Positions 24,359-32,519 of a stretch of 64,000 nt of DNA are shown here, one piece after another. This DNA is from Paenibacillus paeoniae (GTDB lineage Bacteria > Bacillota > Bacilli > Paenibacillales > Paenibacillaceae), in assembly GCF_003388735.1 (NCBI RefSeq), contig NZ_QUBQ01000010.1, forward strand, positions 1-64,000, in the 5' to 3' direction. Each line of letters opens with the position of its first letter. Position 1 is the stretch's first letter. A model generated the notes under the pieces. The model did not search any database. It was given only the letters and a program-made list of their open reading frames with translations, and had not been told where the DNA came from. A program made the translations under genes and the position numbers.

Positions 24359-25189
24359 TTACTTCGTACGACGACGAATAATGTATTGGCTCGATGCTTT
24401 CTTTTTCTTGCGAGTTTTGTAGCCCAGAGTCGGCTTGCCCCATGGGGACAATGGCGACTTGCGTCCGATTGGAGCGCGGCCTTCACCACCACCGTGTGGG
24501 TGATCGTTCGGGTTCATTACGACGCCGCGTACTTCAGGACGTTTGCCGAGCCAGCGGGAACGGCCAGCTTTACCGATTTTCACGAGTTCGTGATCTTCGT
24601 TGCCAACGGAACCGATTGTTGCACGGCAAGTGTTCAGGATGCGACGAACTTCGCCAGAGCTAAGACGGATCGATACATAGTCTGTTTCTTTACCCAGCAA
24701 TTGAGCTTCTGTACCAGCTGCGCGAACCAATTGGCCGCCCTTGCCCGGTTTCAACTCGATATTGTGGATAACTGTACCAACTGGGATATTTTTAAGCGGC
24801 AAAGTGTTGCCGATTTTGATATCCGACTCTGGTCCGGAAACGATTTGATCGCCTACTTTAAGACCTTTCGGTGCGATGATGTAAGCTTTCGCGCCGTCAA
24901 CGTAGTGAATCAGTGCGATGTTGGAAGTACGGTTCGGATCGTATTCGATCGTCGCAACGTTACCCACAACGCCATCCTTCGTACGTTTGAAATCGATGAT
25001 ACGATATTTACGTTTATGTCCGCCGCCATGGTGACGAACCGTAATTTTACCTTGGTTGTTACGGCCTGCTTTTTTGAAAAGCGGAGCCAGCAACGATTTC
25101 TCCGGTGTGCTTGTCGTAATCTCTTCGAAAGTAGATACGGACATGTTACGACGTGCAGGAGATGTCGGTTTGTACTTTTTGATTGGCAC
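24359..25189 (-). CDS. rplB: 50S ribosomal protein L2
   Basis: 276 aa. L2 is needed for subunit association and the peptidyl-transferase centre. MPIKKYKPTSPARRNMSVST start; the C-terminal PNDHPHGGGEGRAPIGR contains the conserved histidine linked to peptidyl transfer. Ends in a basic tail. Confidence 0.99.
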   Translation of the reverse strand: MPIKKYKPTSPARRNMSVSTFEEITTSTPEKSLLAPLFKKAGRNNQGKITVRHHGGGHKRKYRIIDFKRTKDGVVGNVATIEYDPNRTSNIALIHYVDGAKAYIIAPKGLKVGDQIVSGPESDIKIGNTLPLKNIPVGTVIHNIELKPGKGGQLVRAAGTEAQLLGKETDYVSIRLSSGEVRRILNTCRATIGSVGNEDHELVKIGKAGRSRWLGKRPEVRGVVMNPNDHPHGGGEGRAPIGRKSPLSPWGKPTLGYKTRKKKKASSQYIIRRRTK

Positions 25190-25206
25190 TTGTATTCCCT
25201 CCTTTT

Positions 25207-25500
25207 CTAAACAGACGTTTCAAAGAACTCAAGTTCTTTGCTGTCATCGCTCAATTGAACGATTGCTTTCTTCCAGTCAGGTCTGTAACCGCTATGTTTG
25301 CCATAACGTTTAGGTTTACCTGCAACACGCATTGTGTTAACGCCGGTTACTTTTACGTTAAAGATTTGTTCAATAGCTTGTTTGATTTCGGTTTTGTTCG
25401 CGCGAAGATCTACTTCAAACACATAACGTTTGACAGCCATGTAATCGCTCGTACGTTCCGTAATAACCGGGCGCTTGATAATATCGCGTGGATTTTTCAT
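25207..25500 (-). CDS. rplW: 50S ribosomal protein L23
   Basis: 97 aa. L23 at the tunnel exit is the main docking site of trigger factor. MKNPRDIIKRPVITERTSDY, then KTEIKQAIEQIFNVKVTGVN. Its ATG overlaps the rplD stop by 1 nt (TAATG). Confidence 0.98.
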   Translation of the reverse strand: MKNPRDIIKRPVITERTSDYMAVKRYVFEVDLRANKTEIKQAIEQIFNVKVTGVNTMRVAGKPKRYGKHSGYRPDWKKAIVQLSDDSKELEFFETSV

Positions 25501-26123
25501 TACGCAAGCACCTCCTGTACTTTCTCTACTGCTTCTTTAGTGATAATCAGCTTGTCGTACACAAGCACATCACGAACATTGATGCCGTCAGCTGCGACGA
25601 ACTTCACGCCAGGGATGTTGCGAGCGGACAATGCTACGTTATCTTCGTAGTTAGCCGTAACAACCAGTGCCTTGCGGTCCACTTTCAGGTTGTTAAGGAT
25701 GCCTGCGAATTCTTTCGTCTTAGGAGCCGCGAATGTCAGTTGATCCAGAACAATGATGCTCTCAGCGATCACTTTGGAAGACAAAGCGGATTTGATAGCC
25801 AGACGGCGAACCTTCTTAGGCAATTTGAATCCGTATGTGCGTGGCGTTGGACCGAAGACAGTACCGCCGCCAACCCATTGCGGGGAGCGAATGCTACCTT
25901 GACGTGCGCGGCCTGTGCCTTTTTGTTTCCAAGGCTTACGACCGCCGCCGCGTACTTCGGAGCGACCTTTCGTTTTGTGCGTTCCTTGACGCTCTGCAGC
26001 TTGCTGCAGAACGACAGCGCTATGCATAACATGAGTGTTAGGCTCGATACCGAATACGCTATCTGCCAGTTCCAATTCGCCTACTTGCGAACCGCTCACA
26101 TTAAATACTGTTACTTTAGGCAT
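25500..26123 (-). CDS. rplD: 50S ribosomal protein L4
   Basis: 207 aa. L4 has a loop lining the exit tunnel, seen in GGGRKPWKQKGTGRARQGS; the macrolide-contacting residues look unchanged. In E. coli L4 is the repressor of this operon; Bacillus control differs. One-nt overlap with rplW. Confidence 0.98.
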   Translation of the reverse strand: MPKVTVFNVSGSQVGELELADSVFGIEPNTHVMHSAVVLQQAAERQGTHKTKGRSEVRGGGRKPWKQKGTGRARQGSIRSPQWVGGGTVFGPTPRTYGFKLPKKVRRLAIKSALSSKVIAESIIVLDQLTFAAPKTKEFAGILNNLKVDRKALVVTANYEDNVALSARNIPGVKFVAADGINVRDVLVYDKLIITKEAVEKVQEVLA

Positions 26124-26151
26124 TTCGTGTTCCTCCTTTCCTCAAGAGCGA

Positions 26152-26775
26152 TTAGTTCTTAACCGTTTGTTTTACTTTAACGAAGCCGTTTTTAGGACCC
26201 GGTATGGAGCCTTTGACCAGAATCACGTTGCGTTCTGTGTCGATACGGATAACTTCGAGTTTTTGAATCGTGATTGTCTCGTTGCCCATGTGACCTGGAA
26301 GGCGTTTGCCTTTCGGTACGCGGTTCGCTTGAATGGAACCCATGGAACCTGGTCCGCGGTGATAGCGGGAACCGTGAGACATTGGTCCAGTGCTTTGTCC
26401 CCAACGTTTGATAACGCCGGCAAAGCCTTTACCTTTCGAAATACCTGTTACGTCAACGAATTCGCCCTCTGCGAACAAGTCAGCTTTCACTTCCTGGCCA
26501 ACTTCATACTCACCAAGGTTAATCCCGCGAATTTCACGAACGTAGCGCTTAGGAGTCGCGCCAGCTTTCTTAGCGTGGCCGATCTCTGGCTTGTTCGATC
26601 TCTTCTCTTTCTTATCGGAGAAACCAAGTTGAACAGCTTCGTAGCCGTCAGTTTCTACGTTTTTCTTCTGAAGAACCACGTTAGGACCAGCTTCGATAAC
26701 CGTTACTGGAATTACGTTGCCTTCAGGAGTAAATACTTGAGTCATTCCAAGTTTTTTCCCTAAGATACCTTTCAT
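26152..26775 (-). CDS. rplC: 50S ribosomal protein L3
   Basis: 207 aa. L3 is an early assembly protein reaching the peptidyl-transferase centre. MKGILGKKLGMTQVFTPEG, and the loop WGQSTGPMSHGSRYHRGPGS where pleuromutilin and linezolid changes can occur; nothing unusual is seen there. Confidence 0.98.
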   Translation of the reverse strand: MKGILGKKLGMTQVFTPEGNVIPVTVIEAGPNVVLQKKNVETDGYEAVQLGFSDKKEKRSNKPEIGHAKKAGATPKRYVREIRGINLGEYEVGQEVKADLFAEGEFVDVTGISKGKGFAGVIKRWGQSTGPMSHGSRYHRGPGSMGSIQANRVPKGKRLPGHMGNETITIQKLEVIRIDTERNVILVKGSIPGPKNGFVKVKQTVKN

Positions 26776-26814
26776 GTTGACACCTCATTTCCTCTCTATG
26801 ATCGTATATACGGT

Positions 26815-27123
26815 TTACAGTTTGATTTCGATATCTACACCGGATGGCAGATCCAGACGCATCAACGCATCAACCGTTTGCGGCGTAGGATTCACAATAT
26901 CGATCAAGCGCTTGTGTGTGCGCATTTCGAATTGCTCACGGGAATCCTTGTACTTGTGCACCGCACGGAGAATAGTGATGATTTGCTTTTCCGTTGGCAA
27001 CGGAATCGGCCCGGATACGCCTGCACCGGAACGTTTTGCAGTTTCCACGATTTTCTCAGCGGATTGGTCAAGAATTCTGTGATCGTATGCTTTCAAGCGG
27101 ATACGAATCTTTTGCTTTGCCAT
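26815..27123 (-). CDS. rpsJ: 30S ribosomal protein S10
   Basis: 102 aa. First gene of the S10 operon; S10 is also NusE, which with NusB binds box A RNA and joins NusG. MAKQKIRIRLKAYDHRILDQ is diagnostic; the Lys of the tip loop region KYKDSREQFEMRTHKRLI looks normal. ATG at 27123 with GGAGGG; the ORF upstream to 27195 is the leader. Confidence 0.98.
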   Translation of the reverse strand: MAKQKIRIRLKAYDHRILDQSAEKIVETAKRSGAGVSGPIPLPTEKQIITILRAVHKYKDSREQFEMRTHKRLIDIVNPTPQTVDALMRLDLPSGVDIEIKL

Positions 27124-27258
27124 ATAAGTCCCTCCTTCTATCGCCCAATTTTTTAATCGGACATACTCCGTGAGAAAACCCTTCACAAGCTCCATGGCAA
27201 AGGAGCCGGGTGTGTCGGCAACCTCTCACATCAACGCAACGTCAGACCAACAGTCAAT
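27124..27258 (-). promoter_or_regulatory. Structured 5' leader of the S10 operon
   Basis: About 135 nt from the promoter to the rpsJ start. Complementary arms GTGAGA/TCTCAC (27170-27229) enclose a GCTCC/GGAGC hairpin. Such a closed multi-stem fold suggests a site for autogenous control by a ribosomal protein, but I cannot tie it to a named leader family. Confidence 0.5.
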
Positions 27259-27287
27259 ATTATATCGGATTGGGCGGGCATTTGCAA
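27259..27287 (-). promoter_or_regulatory. SigA promoter of the S10-spc-alpha cluster
   Basis: Minus-strand TTGCAA (27282-27287), 17 bp, perfect TATAAT (27259-27264). No other equally strong promoter was seen down to rplQ. Confidence 0.85.
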
Positions 27288-27433
27288 CTAAAACTTCCTT
27301 CTTTCTGAATAATTGTTATTCACGCGGGAAACCGCGTCGTTATGGGCTTTTGAGTAAGCGAATATTGGGCCTGAAAATGATGGCGGAGCAACCCAACTGT
27401 AACGTCTTCCCGTACTAAGCACATAACTTTTAT

Positions 27434-27960
27434 TTTAGGCCGACCTAAACGACTAAAAATCTCGTGCTGAACACATATACGGTATTTAGGTCTGTATAGC
27501 CGACTTAAAGGCGCATTTTGCTCGTCCGTATATGTTTAGGTCGGTATGATCGACCTAAATCTCTATTCTGCACGAATTTCCCCCTTTAGGTCGGTATAAC
27601 CGACTTAAATGCGTATTTCGCTCGTCCGTATACGTTTAGGTCGGTATAATCGACTTAAATGCGTATTTCGCTCGTCCGTATACGTTTAGGTCGGTATAAT
27701 CGACCTAAATCTCTATTCTGCACGAATTTCCCCCTTTAGGTCGGTATAACCGACTTAAATGCGTATTTCGCTCGTCCGTATACGTTTAGGTCGGTATGAT
27801 CGACCTAAATCTCTATTCTGCACGAGTTTTCCCCTTTAGATCGGTATAGCCGACTTAAATGCGCATTTTGCTCGTCCGTATACGTTTAGGTCGATCTTAA
27901 CGACTTTCAGCTTTATGCTGATTGCACTCACTCTCATTAGGTCGATATAGCCGACTTGGA
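27434..27960. repeat. Phased palindrome array (about 10 units, 50-bp period)
   Basis: Units of 25 bp start at 27485, 27535, 27585, 27635, 27685, 27735, 27785 and 27835, exactly 50 bp apart, with degenerate units near 27434, 27885 and 27935. Each is an inverted repeat of two 11-nt arms around a 3-nt centre, for example TTTAGGTCGGT then ATA then ACCGACTTAAA. The 25-bp spacers are of two kinds: A contains GCTCGTCCGTATACG and B contains CTATTCTGCACGA. They run A-B-A-A-B-A-B-A. A 50-bp period cannot stay in one reading frame, so the array is not coding. It fills the gap between the ABC operon terminator and the S10 promoter. Confidence 0.95.
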
Positions 27961-28061
27961 ATCTGTCATCGCATTCATTTCCGAAAGATTATATATGTGC
28001 TTGAGTGCTTAGCTGCAACAGCTCCTTAAACGAGTTTCTTCTATATAAATAGTGTAACGAA

Positions 28062-28089
28062 AAAAGCAGCGGCATCACACCGCTGCTTT
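28062..28089 (-). terminator. Terminator of the ABC transporter operon
   Basis: Minus-strand AAAGCAGCGG-TGTGATG-CCGCTGCTTTTTT; strong 10-bp stem with T-run, about 40 bp after the ATPase stop. Confidence 0.92.
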
Positions 28090-28130
28090 ACTCCTAACAG
28101 AATAGTTACTAATCAGACTCACTCGTTAGA

Positions 28131-28925
28131 CTAACCAAGCACGACCCGATCGTCAGCCATCTTCTTGCCGCTAATTCTTTCGAACTCGCCGAGCAACTGC
28201 CCGACAGTAAGTCCCTTCTTCTGTTCTTCGTCTACCTGAAGAATAATTTTGCCCTTATCCATCATGATAAGTCTATTGCCGAGACGTATAGCCTGCTCCA
28301 TATTGTGCGTGACCATTAACGTTGTCAGATTCAGCTCACGAACGATTTTCTCCGTCAGTGTCGTGACAAGCTCTGCACGAGCCGGATCAAGCGCAGCAGT
28401 ATGCTCGTCGAGCAAAAGGATCTGCGGGCGTGTGAACGTCGCCATCAGCAAGCTGAGCGCTTGTCGTTCGCCGCCGGACAGCAGCCCTACCTTTGCCGTG
28501 ATCCGATTCTCCAAACCAATACCAAGACGGCTGAGTTCTTCACGGAAAATTTTGCGAGTCCTTCCTGTAACACCAAAGGTTAGCCCACGCGCCTTGCCTC
28601 GCTTGTATGCAATAGCCAGATTTTCTTCAATCGTCATACGCGGGGCGGTTCCAGCCATAGGGTCTTGGAAAACACGGCCTATCCATCTGCTTCGATGATA
28701 TTCAGATAACTGACTCACTTCAGTATCTTTGATATAAATATGTCCGGCATCAGGCTTCATCACACCCGATATAATGTTCATCAGTGTCGATTTCCCGGCA
28801 CCGTTACTCCCAATGACTGTGACGAAATCACCCTGTTTCAGATGAAGGTTGGCATTTAACAAAGCTATTTTTTCGTCAACGGTACCCGGATTGAACAGCT
28901 TGGATACTCCTTGAACCATAAGCAT
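28131..28925 (-). CDS. ABC transporter ATP-binding protein
   Basis: 264 aa nucleotide-binding subunit. Walker A GSNGAGKST (about 39-47), signature LSGGERQALSLLMA, Walker B ILLLDEHTAALDPA and the H-loop VTHN. It lacks the C-terminal regulatory domain of methionine or maltose importers. With the permease and lipoprotein it forms the three-part importer type whose binding proteins are PF04392-like. Members are linked to tryptophan or other aromatic or nucleoside-like ligands, but the substrate here is unknown. ATG overlaps the permease stop by 1 nt. Confidence 0.92.
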   Translation of the reverse strand: MLMVQGVSKLFNPGTVDEKIALLNANLHLKQGDFVTVIGSNGAGKSTLMNIISGVMKPDAGHIYIKDTEVSQLSEYHRSRWIGRVFQDPMAGTAPRMTIEENLAIAYKRGKARGLTFGVTGRTRKIFREELSRLGIGLENRITAKVGLLSGGERQALSLLMATFTRPQILLLDEHTAALDPARAELVTTLTEKIVRELNLTTLMVTHNMEQAIRLGNRLIMMDKGKIILQVDEEQKKGLTVGQLLGEFERISGKKMADDRVVLG

Positions 28926-29836
28926 CAGCGTTCACCCCCACTTGTCTGCTCCATAGAAGCCAACACTTCCTCTGTTCGCTTCTTAGCAGTGGATTTTGAC
29001 TTGATTGCTCTGCGTACTGAAGGGATAACAAGTGCGCAAACAATAATGACTGCTGTTATCAGTTTCATGTCCTGAGCATCCAGCCATTCCACGCGCAGCG
29101 CCAATGCATAAATAATACGGTAAACAATTGCGCCTAACACAACAGCCAGAGTTGCCCTGAAAATGGTTTTGGCCCCGAAGATGGCCTCACCTATAATGAC
29201 GGATGCCAAACCGATTACGATCATACCAATACCCATCGAGTTGTTAGCAGCATTTTGCGAATGCGCAATTAATGCGCCCGAACAAGCTACCAAAGCGTTG
29301 GACAATGCTACGCCCATAATAATCGTAATATCCGTATTTGCGCCAAAGCTGCGGATCATTCGGCTGTTGTCGCCGGTGGCGCGCAAGCTGAGACCCGTAT
29401 TTGTCTTAAAGAACAAATCTAATCCTACCTTTGCCACTATAGCTAGAAAGAGACCTATAGAAAGCACGGTTACTCCATCAAAAAAATTAGGCTCTCCACG
29501 TAGCGATACGTTAGGTTTGCCTAATATACGAAGGTTAATGGAATATAAAGCAATCATCATAATAATGCCAGATAACAGTCCATTAATCTTTCCTTTTGTA
29601 TGAAGCAATCCCGTTAGCGTTCCTGCAAGCGCCCCTCCCATAAATGCGCAAATCACCGCCAACCATGGAGGCGTTCCTGCAATGGTCATCACAGTGCCAA
29701 TGGCGGCTCCGGTTGTAAAACTTCCATCTACCGTAAGATCAGGAAAGTCAAGAATCCGGAATGTAATATAGACACCTAGTGCCATAAGCGCATACAGCAA
29801 TCCGCTTTCAATAGCGCCTTGTAAAGAAACGAACAT
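28925..29836 (-). CDS. ABC transporter permease (branched-chain-type fold)
   Basis: 303 aa, about eight to nine membrane segments, of the LivH/RbsC-like permease superfamily (BPD_transp_2). The FPDLTVDGSFTTGAA stretch near residue 35 is typical of the permeases paired with PF04392 binding proteins. The ATG at 29836 (MFVSLQGAIESG) has GGAGGG 10 bp upstream; the 12 codons above it to 29872 look like leader. The C-terminus is a polar Lys/Glu-rich tail. Single permease gene, so a homodimer is expected. Confidence 0.9.
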   Translation of the reverse strand: MFVSLQGAIESGLLYALMALGVYITFRILDFPDLTVDGSFTTGAAIGTVMTIAGTPPWLAVICAFMGGALAGTLTGLLHTKGKINGLLSGIIMMIALYSINLRILGKPNVSLRGEPNFFDGVTVLSIGLFLAIVAKVGLDLFFKTNTGLSLRATGDNSRMIRSFGANTDITIIMGVALSNALVACSGALIAHSQNAANNSMGIGMIVIGLASVIIGEAIFGAKTIFRATLAVVLGAIVYRIIYALALRVEWLDAQDMKLITAVIIVCALVIPSVRRAIKSKSTAKKRTEEVLASMEQTSGGER

Positions 29837-29937
29837 GGATGATGCGCCCTCCTCTCCTATAAGTAATAACAATGGGGTGAATCAGTAGTCCGATCACCCC
29901 ATAGTACTATTTCATGATTCAATGGTTCACAACCGGA

Positions 29938-30915
29938 TTACTTAATAATGTTGTTCTCCGGGTCCTTCACATAAGCCTTCATTGCGTCCGTTACGGTAAT
30001 GCCTTGATCCTCTGCTGCAGACAAGTTAAGGATAAAGTCCAATTTCTCAGGCGTACGAACATCAAGATCTCCAGGTTTCTTGCCATCTTTCAGTATCTCG
30101 ACAGCCATCTGGCCTACCTCATAACCGTGATCAAAGTATTTGAATCCTACCGTCGCAAATGCGCCTTTCTCAACGGTATCCCGGTCAGCCGAGAAGAATG
30201 GAATTTTGTTTTTGTTCACTACGTCAATAATGGCTTCTACACCTTCTACAACTGTGTTATCCAACGTGACATACACTGCATCTACACGGCCAACTAATGA
30301 TTGAGCCGCCTGTTGAACATCAGAGCTGTTCACAACAGCCGCTTTAACGACTTCAATGCCATGTTTAGCTAGCGCCTCTTGAGCAATGTTGGTCATAACA
30401 ACTGCATTGGTCTCACCTTCATTGATGACAACACCGACTTTTTTGACATCTGGAAGCTCTTTCGCGATAAAATCCATCAGTTGGACAATGGCTGCAGGAT
30501 TCGTATCAGACGCACCCGTGACATTACCACCAGGCGCTTTAAGCTGTGGTACAAGCTTTACTGCCAACGGATCTGTTACAGCTGCGAACAATACTGGCTT
30601 CTCCTTCACAGCTTCAACCAAAGCGCTACTTGTATCTGTAGCAATGCCTAGAGCCAAGTCCGCTTTACCGGAAGCAATCTTTTCAGCAATGGACTTGTAG
30701 TTGTTTGGATCGCCTTGAGCATTGTTGTAGTCTACCTTCACTTTCAGCCCTGCATCGTCAAGCGCTTTCAGAAATCCTTCGCGAGTAGCGTCTAATGAAG
30801 GATGCTCTACAATCTGGGAAATTGCGATGGTATAGTCCGCCTTCTCACTGCTGCAAGCGGCAGATACGGCCATAAGCGCCGCTAGTCCCAATCCAAGCCA
30901 AAACTTTTTTTTCAT
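29938..30915 (-). CDS. ABC transporter substrate-binding lipoprotein
   Basis: 325 aa. The signal peptide ends in an AACSS lipobox (VSAACSSEK), so it is predicted to be lipid-anchored outside the membrane. The mature part is a type-1 periplasmic fold of the PF04392 (TrpX-like) family: HPSLDATREGFLKAL, LFAAVTDPLA, ASDTNPAA, DAVYVTLDN. The ATG at 30915 lies 10 bp after GAGGGG; a TTG two codons earlier is also open. Ligand unknown; aromatic amino acids are one known ligand class. No T-box or TRAP-like signal could be recognised in its leader. Confidence 0.9.
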   Translation of the reverse strand: MKKKFWLGLGLAALMAVSAACSSEKADYTIAISQIVEHPSLDATREGFLKALDDAGLKVKVDYNNAQGDPNNYKSIAEKIASGKADLALGIATDTSSALVEAVKEKPVLFAAVTDPLAVKLVPQLKAPGGNVTGASDTNPAAIVQLMDFIAKELPDVKKVGVVINEGETNAVVMTNIAQEALAKHGIEVVKAAVVNSSDVQQAAQSLVGRVDAVYVTLDNTVVEGVEAIIDVVNKNKIPFFSADRDTVEKGAFATVGFKYFDHGYEVGQMAVEILKDGKKPGDLDVRTPEKLDFILNLSAAEDQGITVTDAMKAYVKDPENNIIK

Positions 30916-31077
30916 ATTCAATTAACCCCTCTCTAATTATGCCTTACGATTCATTCTGATGGAAATGACCGACACATTAACACACTATTGCGCTATTGCT
31001 GTACCCAAATAAAGTCAATGTGTATGACACATCCACAAAGCTGTTGCTATTGGACAGCTTCATTAATTTATATACAT

Positions 31078-31106
31078 ATCTTATAGGTGCAAGGAATTCA
31101 CGTCAA
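31078..31106 (-). promoter_or_regulatory. SigA promoter of the ABC operon
   Basis: Minus-strand TTGACG (31101-31106), 17 bp, TAAGAT (31078-31083). The leader of about 155 nt contains a 7-bp hairpin AAGCTGT/ACAGCTT near 31041-31063. No known riboswitch was recognised. Confidence 0.55.
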
Positions 31107-31148
31107 TCTTAATATTAAGGAAAGCAACCCAAGAGTTATTAAAAACAA

Positions 31149-31187
31149 AAAACTGCCCCGAGCAAAGCTCGGAGCAGTTCTATGCTA
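31149..31187 (-). terminator. Terminator of the str operon after tuf
   Basis: Minus-strand GAACTGCTCCGAG-CTTTG-CTCGGGGCAGTTTTTT; about 20 bp after the tuf stop. Confidence 0.93.
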
Positions 31188-31208
31188 TGCAGCTCACGCT
31201 GCATCGCA

Positions 31209-32399
31209 TTATTTTTGGATTGTAGCTACAGCGCCAGCGCCTACAGTACGACCGCCTTCACGGATGGAGAAGCGAGTTCCTTCTTCAACTGCGATTGGTG
31301 AGATCAGTTCTACAGTAACTGTGATGTTGTCGCCAGGCATTACCATTTCAGTACCTTCAGGCAGGTTGATGATACCTGTTACGTCAGTTGTACGGAAATA
31401 GAATTGTGGACGGTAGCCAGTGAAGAAAGGCTTATGACGGCCACCCTCTTCTTTAGTCAGAACGTAGATTTGAGCTGTGAAGTTCGTATGTTGCTTAACC
31501 GAACCCGGCTTAGCCAATACTTGACCACGCTCAATGTCTTTACGGTCTACACCGCGAAGCAATGCGCCAACGTTGTCGCCTGCTTGAGCGGAGTCAAGCA
31601 ATTTACGGAACATCTCAACGCCCGTAACAACGGATTTGCGAGTTTCTTCTTGAAGACCGATGATTTCGATCTCGTCGCCAACTTTGATAATACCACGCTC
31701 TACGCGACCTGTAGCAACTGTACCACGGCCTGTGATTGTGAATACGTCCTCGACAGGCATAAGGAAAGGCTTAGCCGTGTCGCGCTCTGGAGTTGGGATG
31801 TAAGTGTCGACTTGTTCGAACAACTCGATGATTTTCTCAGCCCAAGGACCATCTGGGTTTTGCAGTGCTTCACGAGCAGCGCCGCGGATGATTGGAGTGT
31901 CGTCGCCTGGGAACTCGTACTCGGAAAGAAGGTCGCGAACTTCCATCTCAACCAGTTCAAGAAGCTCTTCGTCTTCAACCATGTCGCATTTGTTCAAGAA
32001 TACAACGATGTAAGGAACGCCTACTTGGCGGGAGAGCAAGATGTGCTCGCGCGTTTGTGGCATTGGGCCGTCAGATGCGGATACAACCAGGATTGCTCCG
32101 TCCATTTGAGCCGCGCCAGTGATCATGTTTTTAACATAGTCGGCGTGACCTGGGCAGTCAACGTGAGCGTAGTGACGGTTAGGAGTCTCATACTCAACGT
32201 GAGCTGTGGAGATAGTGATACCGCGCTCGCGCTCTTCTGGAGCTTTATCGATTTGGTCGAATGCGATTGCCGCGCCGCCGTATTTTTTGGAAAGTACAGT
32301 TGTAATCGCAGCAGTCAGTGTTGTTTTACCATGGTCAACGTGACCGATTGTACCGATGTTAACATGCGGTTTGTTACGTTCAAATTTTGCCTTAGCCAT
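31209..32399 (-). CDS. tuf: Elongation factor Tu
   Basis: 396 aa GTPase that brings aminoacyl-tRNA to the ribosome. G1 GHVDHGKTTLTAAIT, G3 DCPGHADYVKN, G4 NKCDMVEDEE; domains 2 and 3 follow with KPGSVKQHTNFTAQIYVLTK. Last gene of rpsL-rpsG-fusA-tuf. The 120-bp gap before it has a weak possible promoter (TTGCAC with a CATAAA at 18 bp), so part of its transcription may be independent. Only copy in the window. Confidence 0.99.
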   Translation of the reverse strand: MAKAKFERNKPHVNIGTIGHVDHGKTTLTAAITTVLSKKYGGAAIAFDQIDKAPEERERGITISTAHVEYETPNRHYAHVDCPGHADYVKNMITGAAQMDGAILVVSASDGPMPQTREHILLSRQVGVPYIVVFLNKCDMVEDEELLELVEMEVRDLLSEYEFPGDDTPIIRGAAREALQNPDGPWAEKIIELFEQVDTYIPTPERDTAKPFLMPVEDVFTITGRGTVATGRVERGIIKVGDEIEIIGLQEETRKSVVTGVEMFRKLLDSAQAGDNVGALLRGVDRKDIERGQVLAKPGSVKQHTNFTAQIYVLTKEEGGRHKPFFTGYRPQFYFRTTDVTGIINLPEGTEMVMPGDNITVTVELISPIAVEEGTRFSIREGGRTVGAGAVATIQK

Positions 32400-32519
32400 T
32401 GAACTGAGTCCTCCTCAATATAACTTGATATTTTTTATGGGTGGGCCGACACCGAGAGTGCAAGCATACCTGATGACGGCCAATTAAAAACATTTGTTGC
32501 AGTGGGACTTCGAGTAAAA

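Noticed and set aside
27434..27960. CRISPR array
   Set aside because: Repeat and spacer lengths look CRISPR-like, but spacers fall into just two recurring sequences, repeats are full palindromes, and no cas genes are near.
32402..32519. Strong separate promoter for tuf
   Set aside because: Only a weak TTGCAC / CATAAA pair was seen; mentioned within tuf but not listed as a feature.
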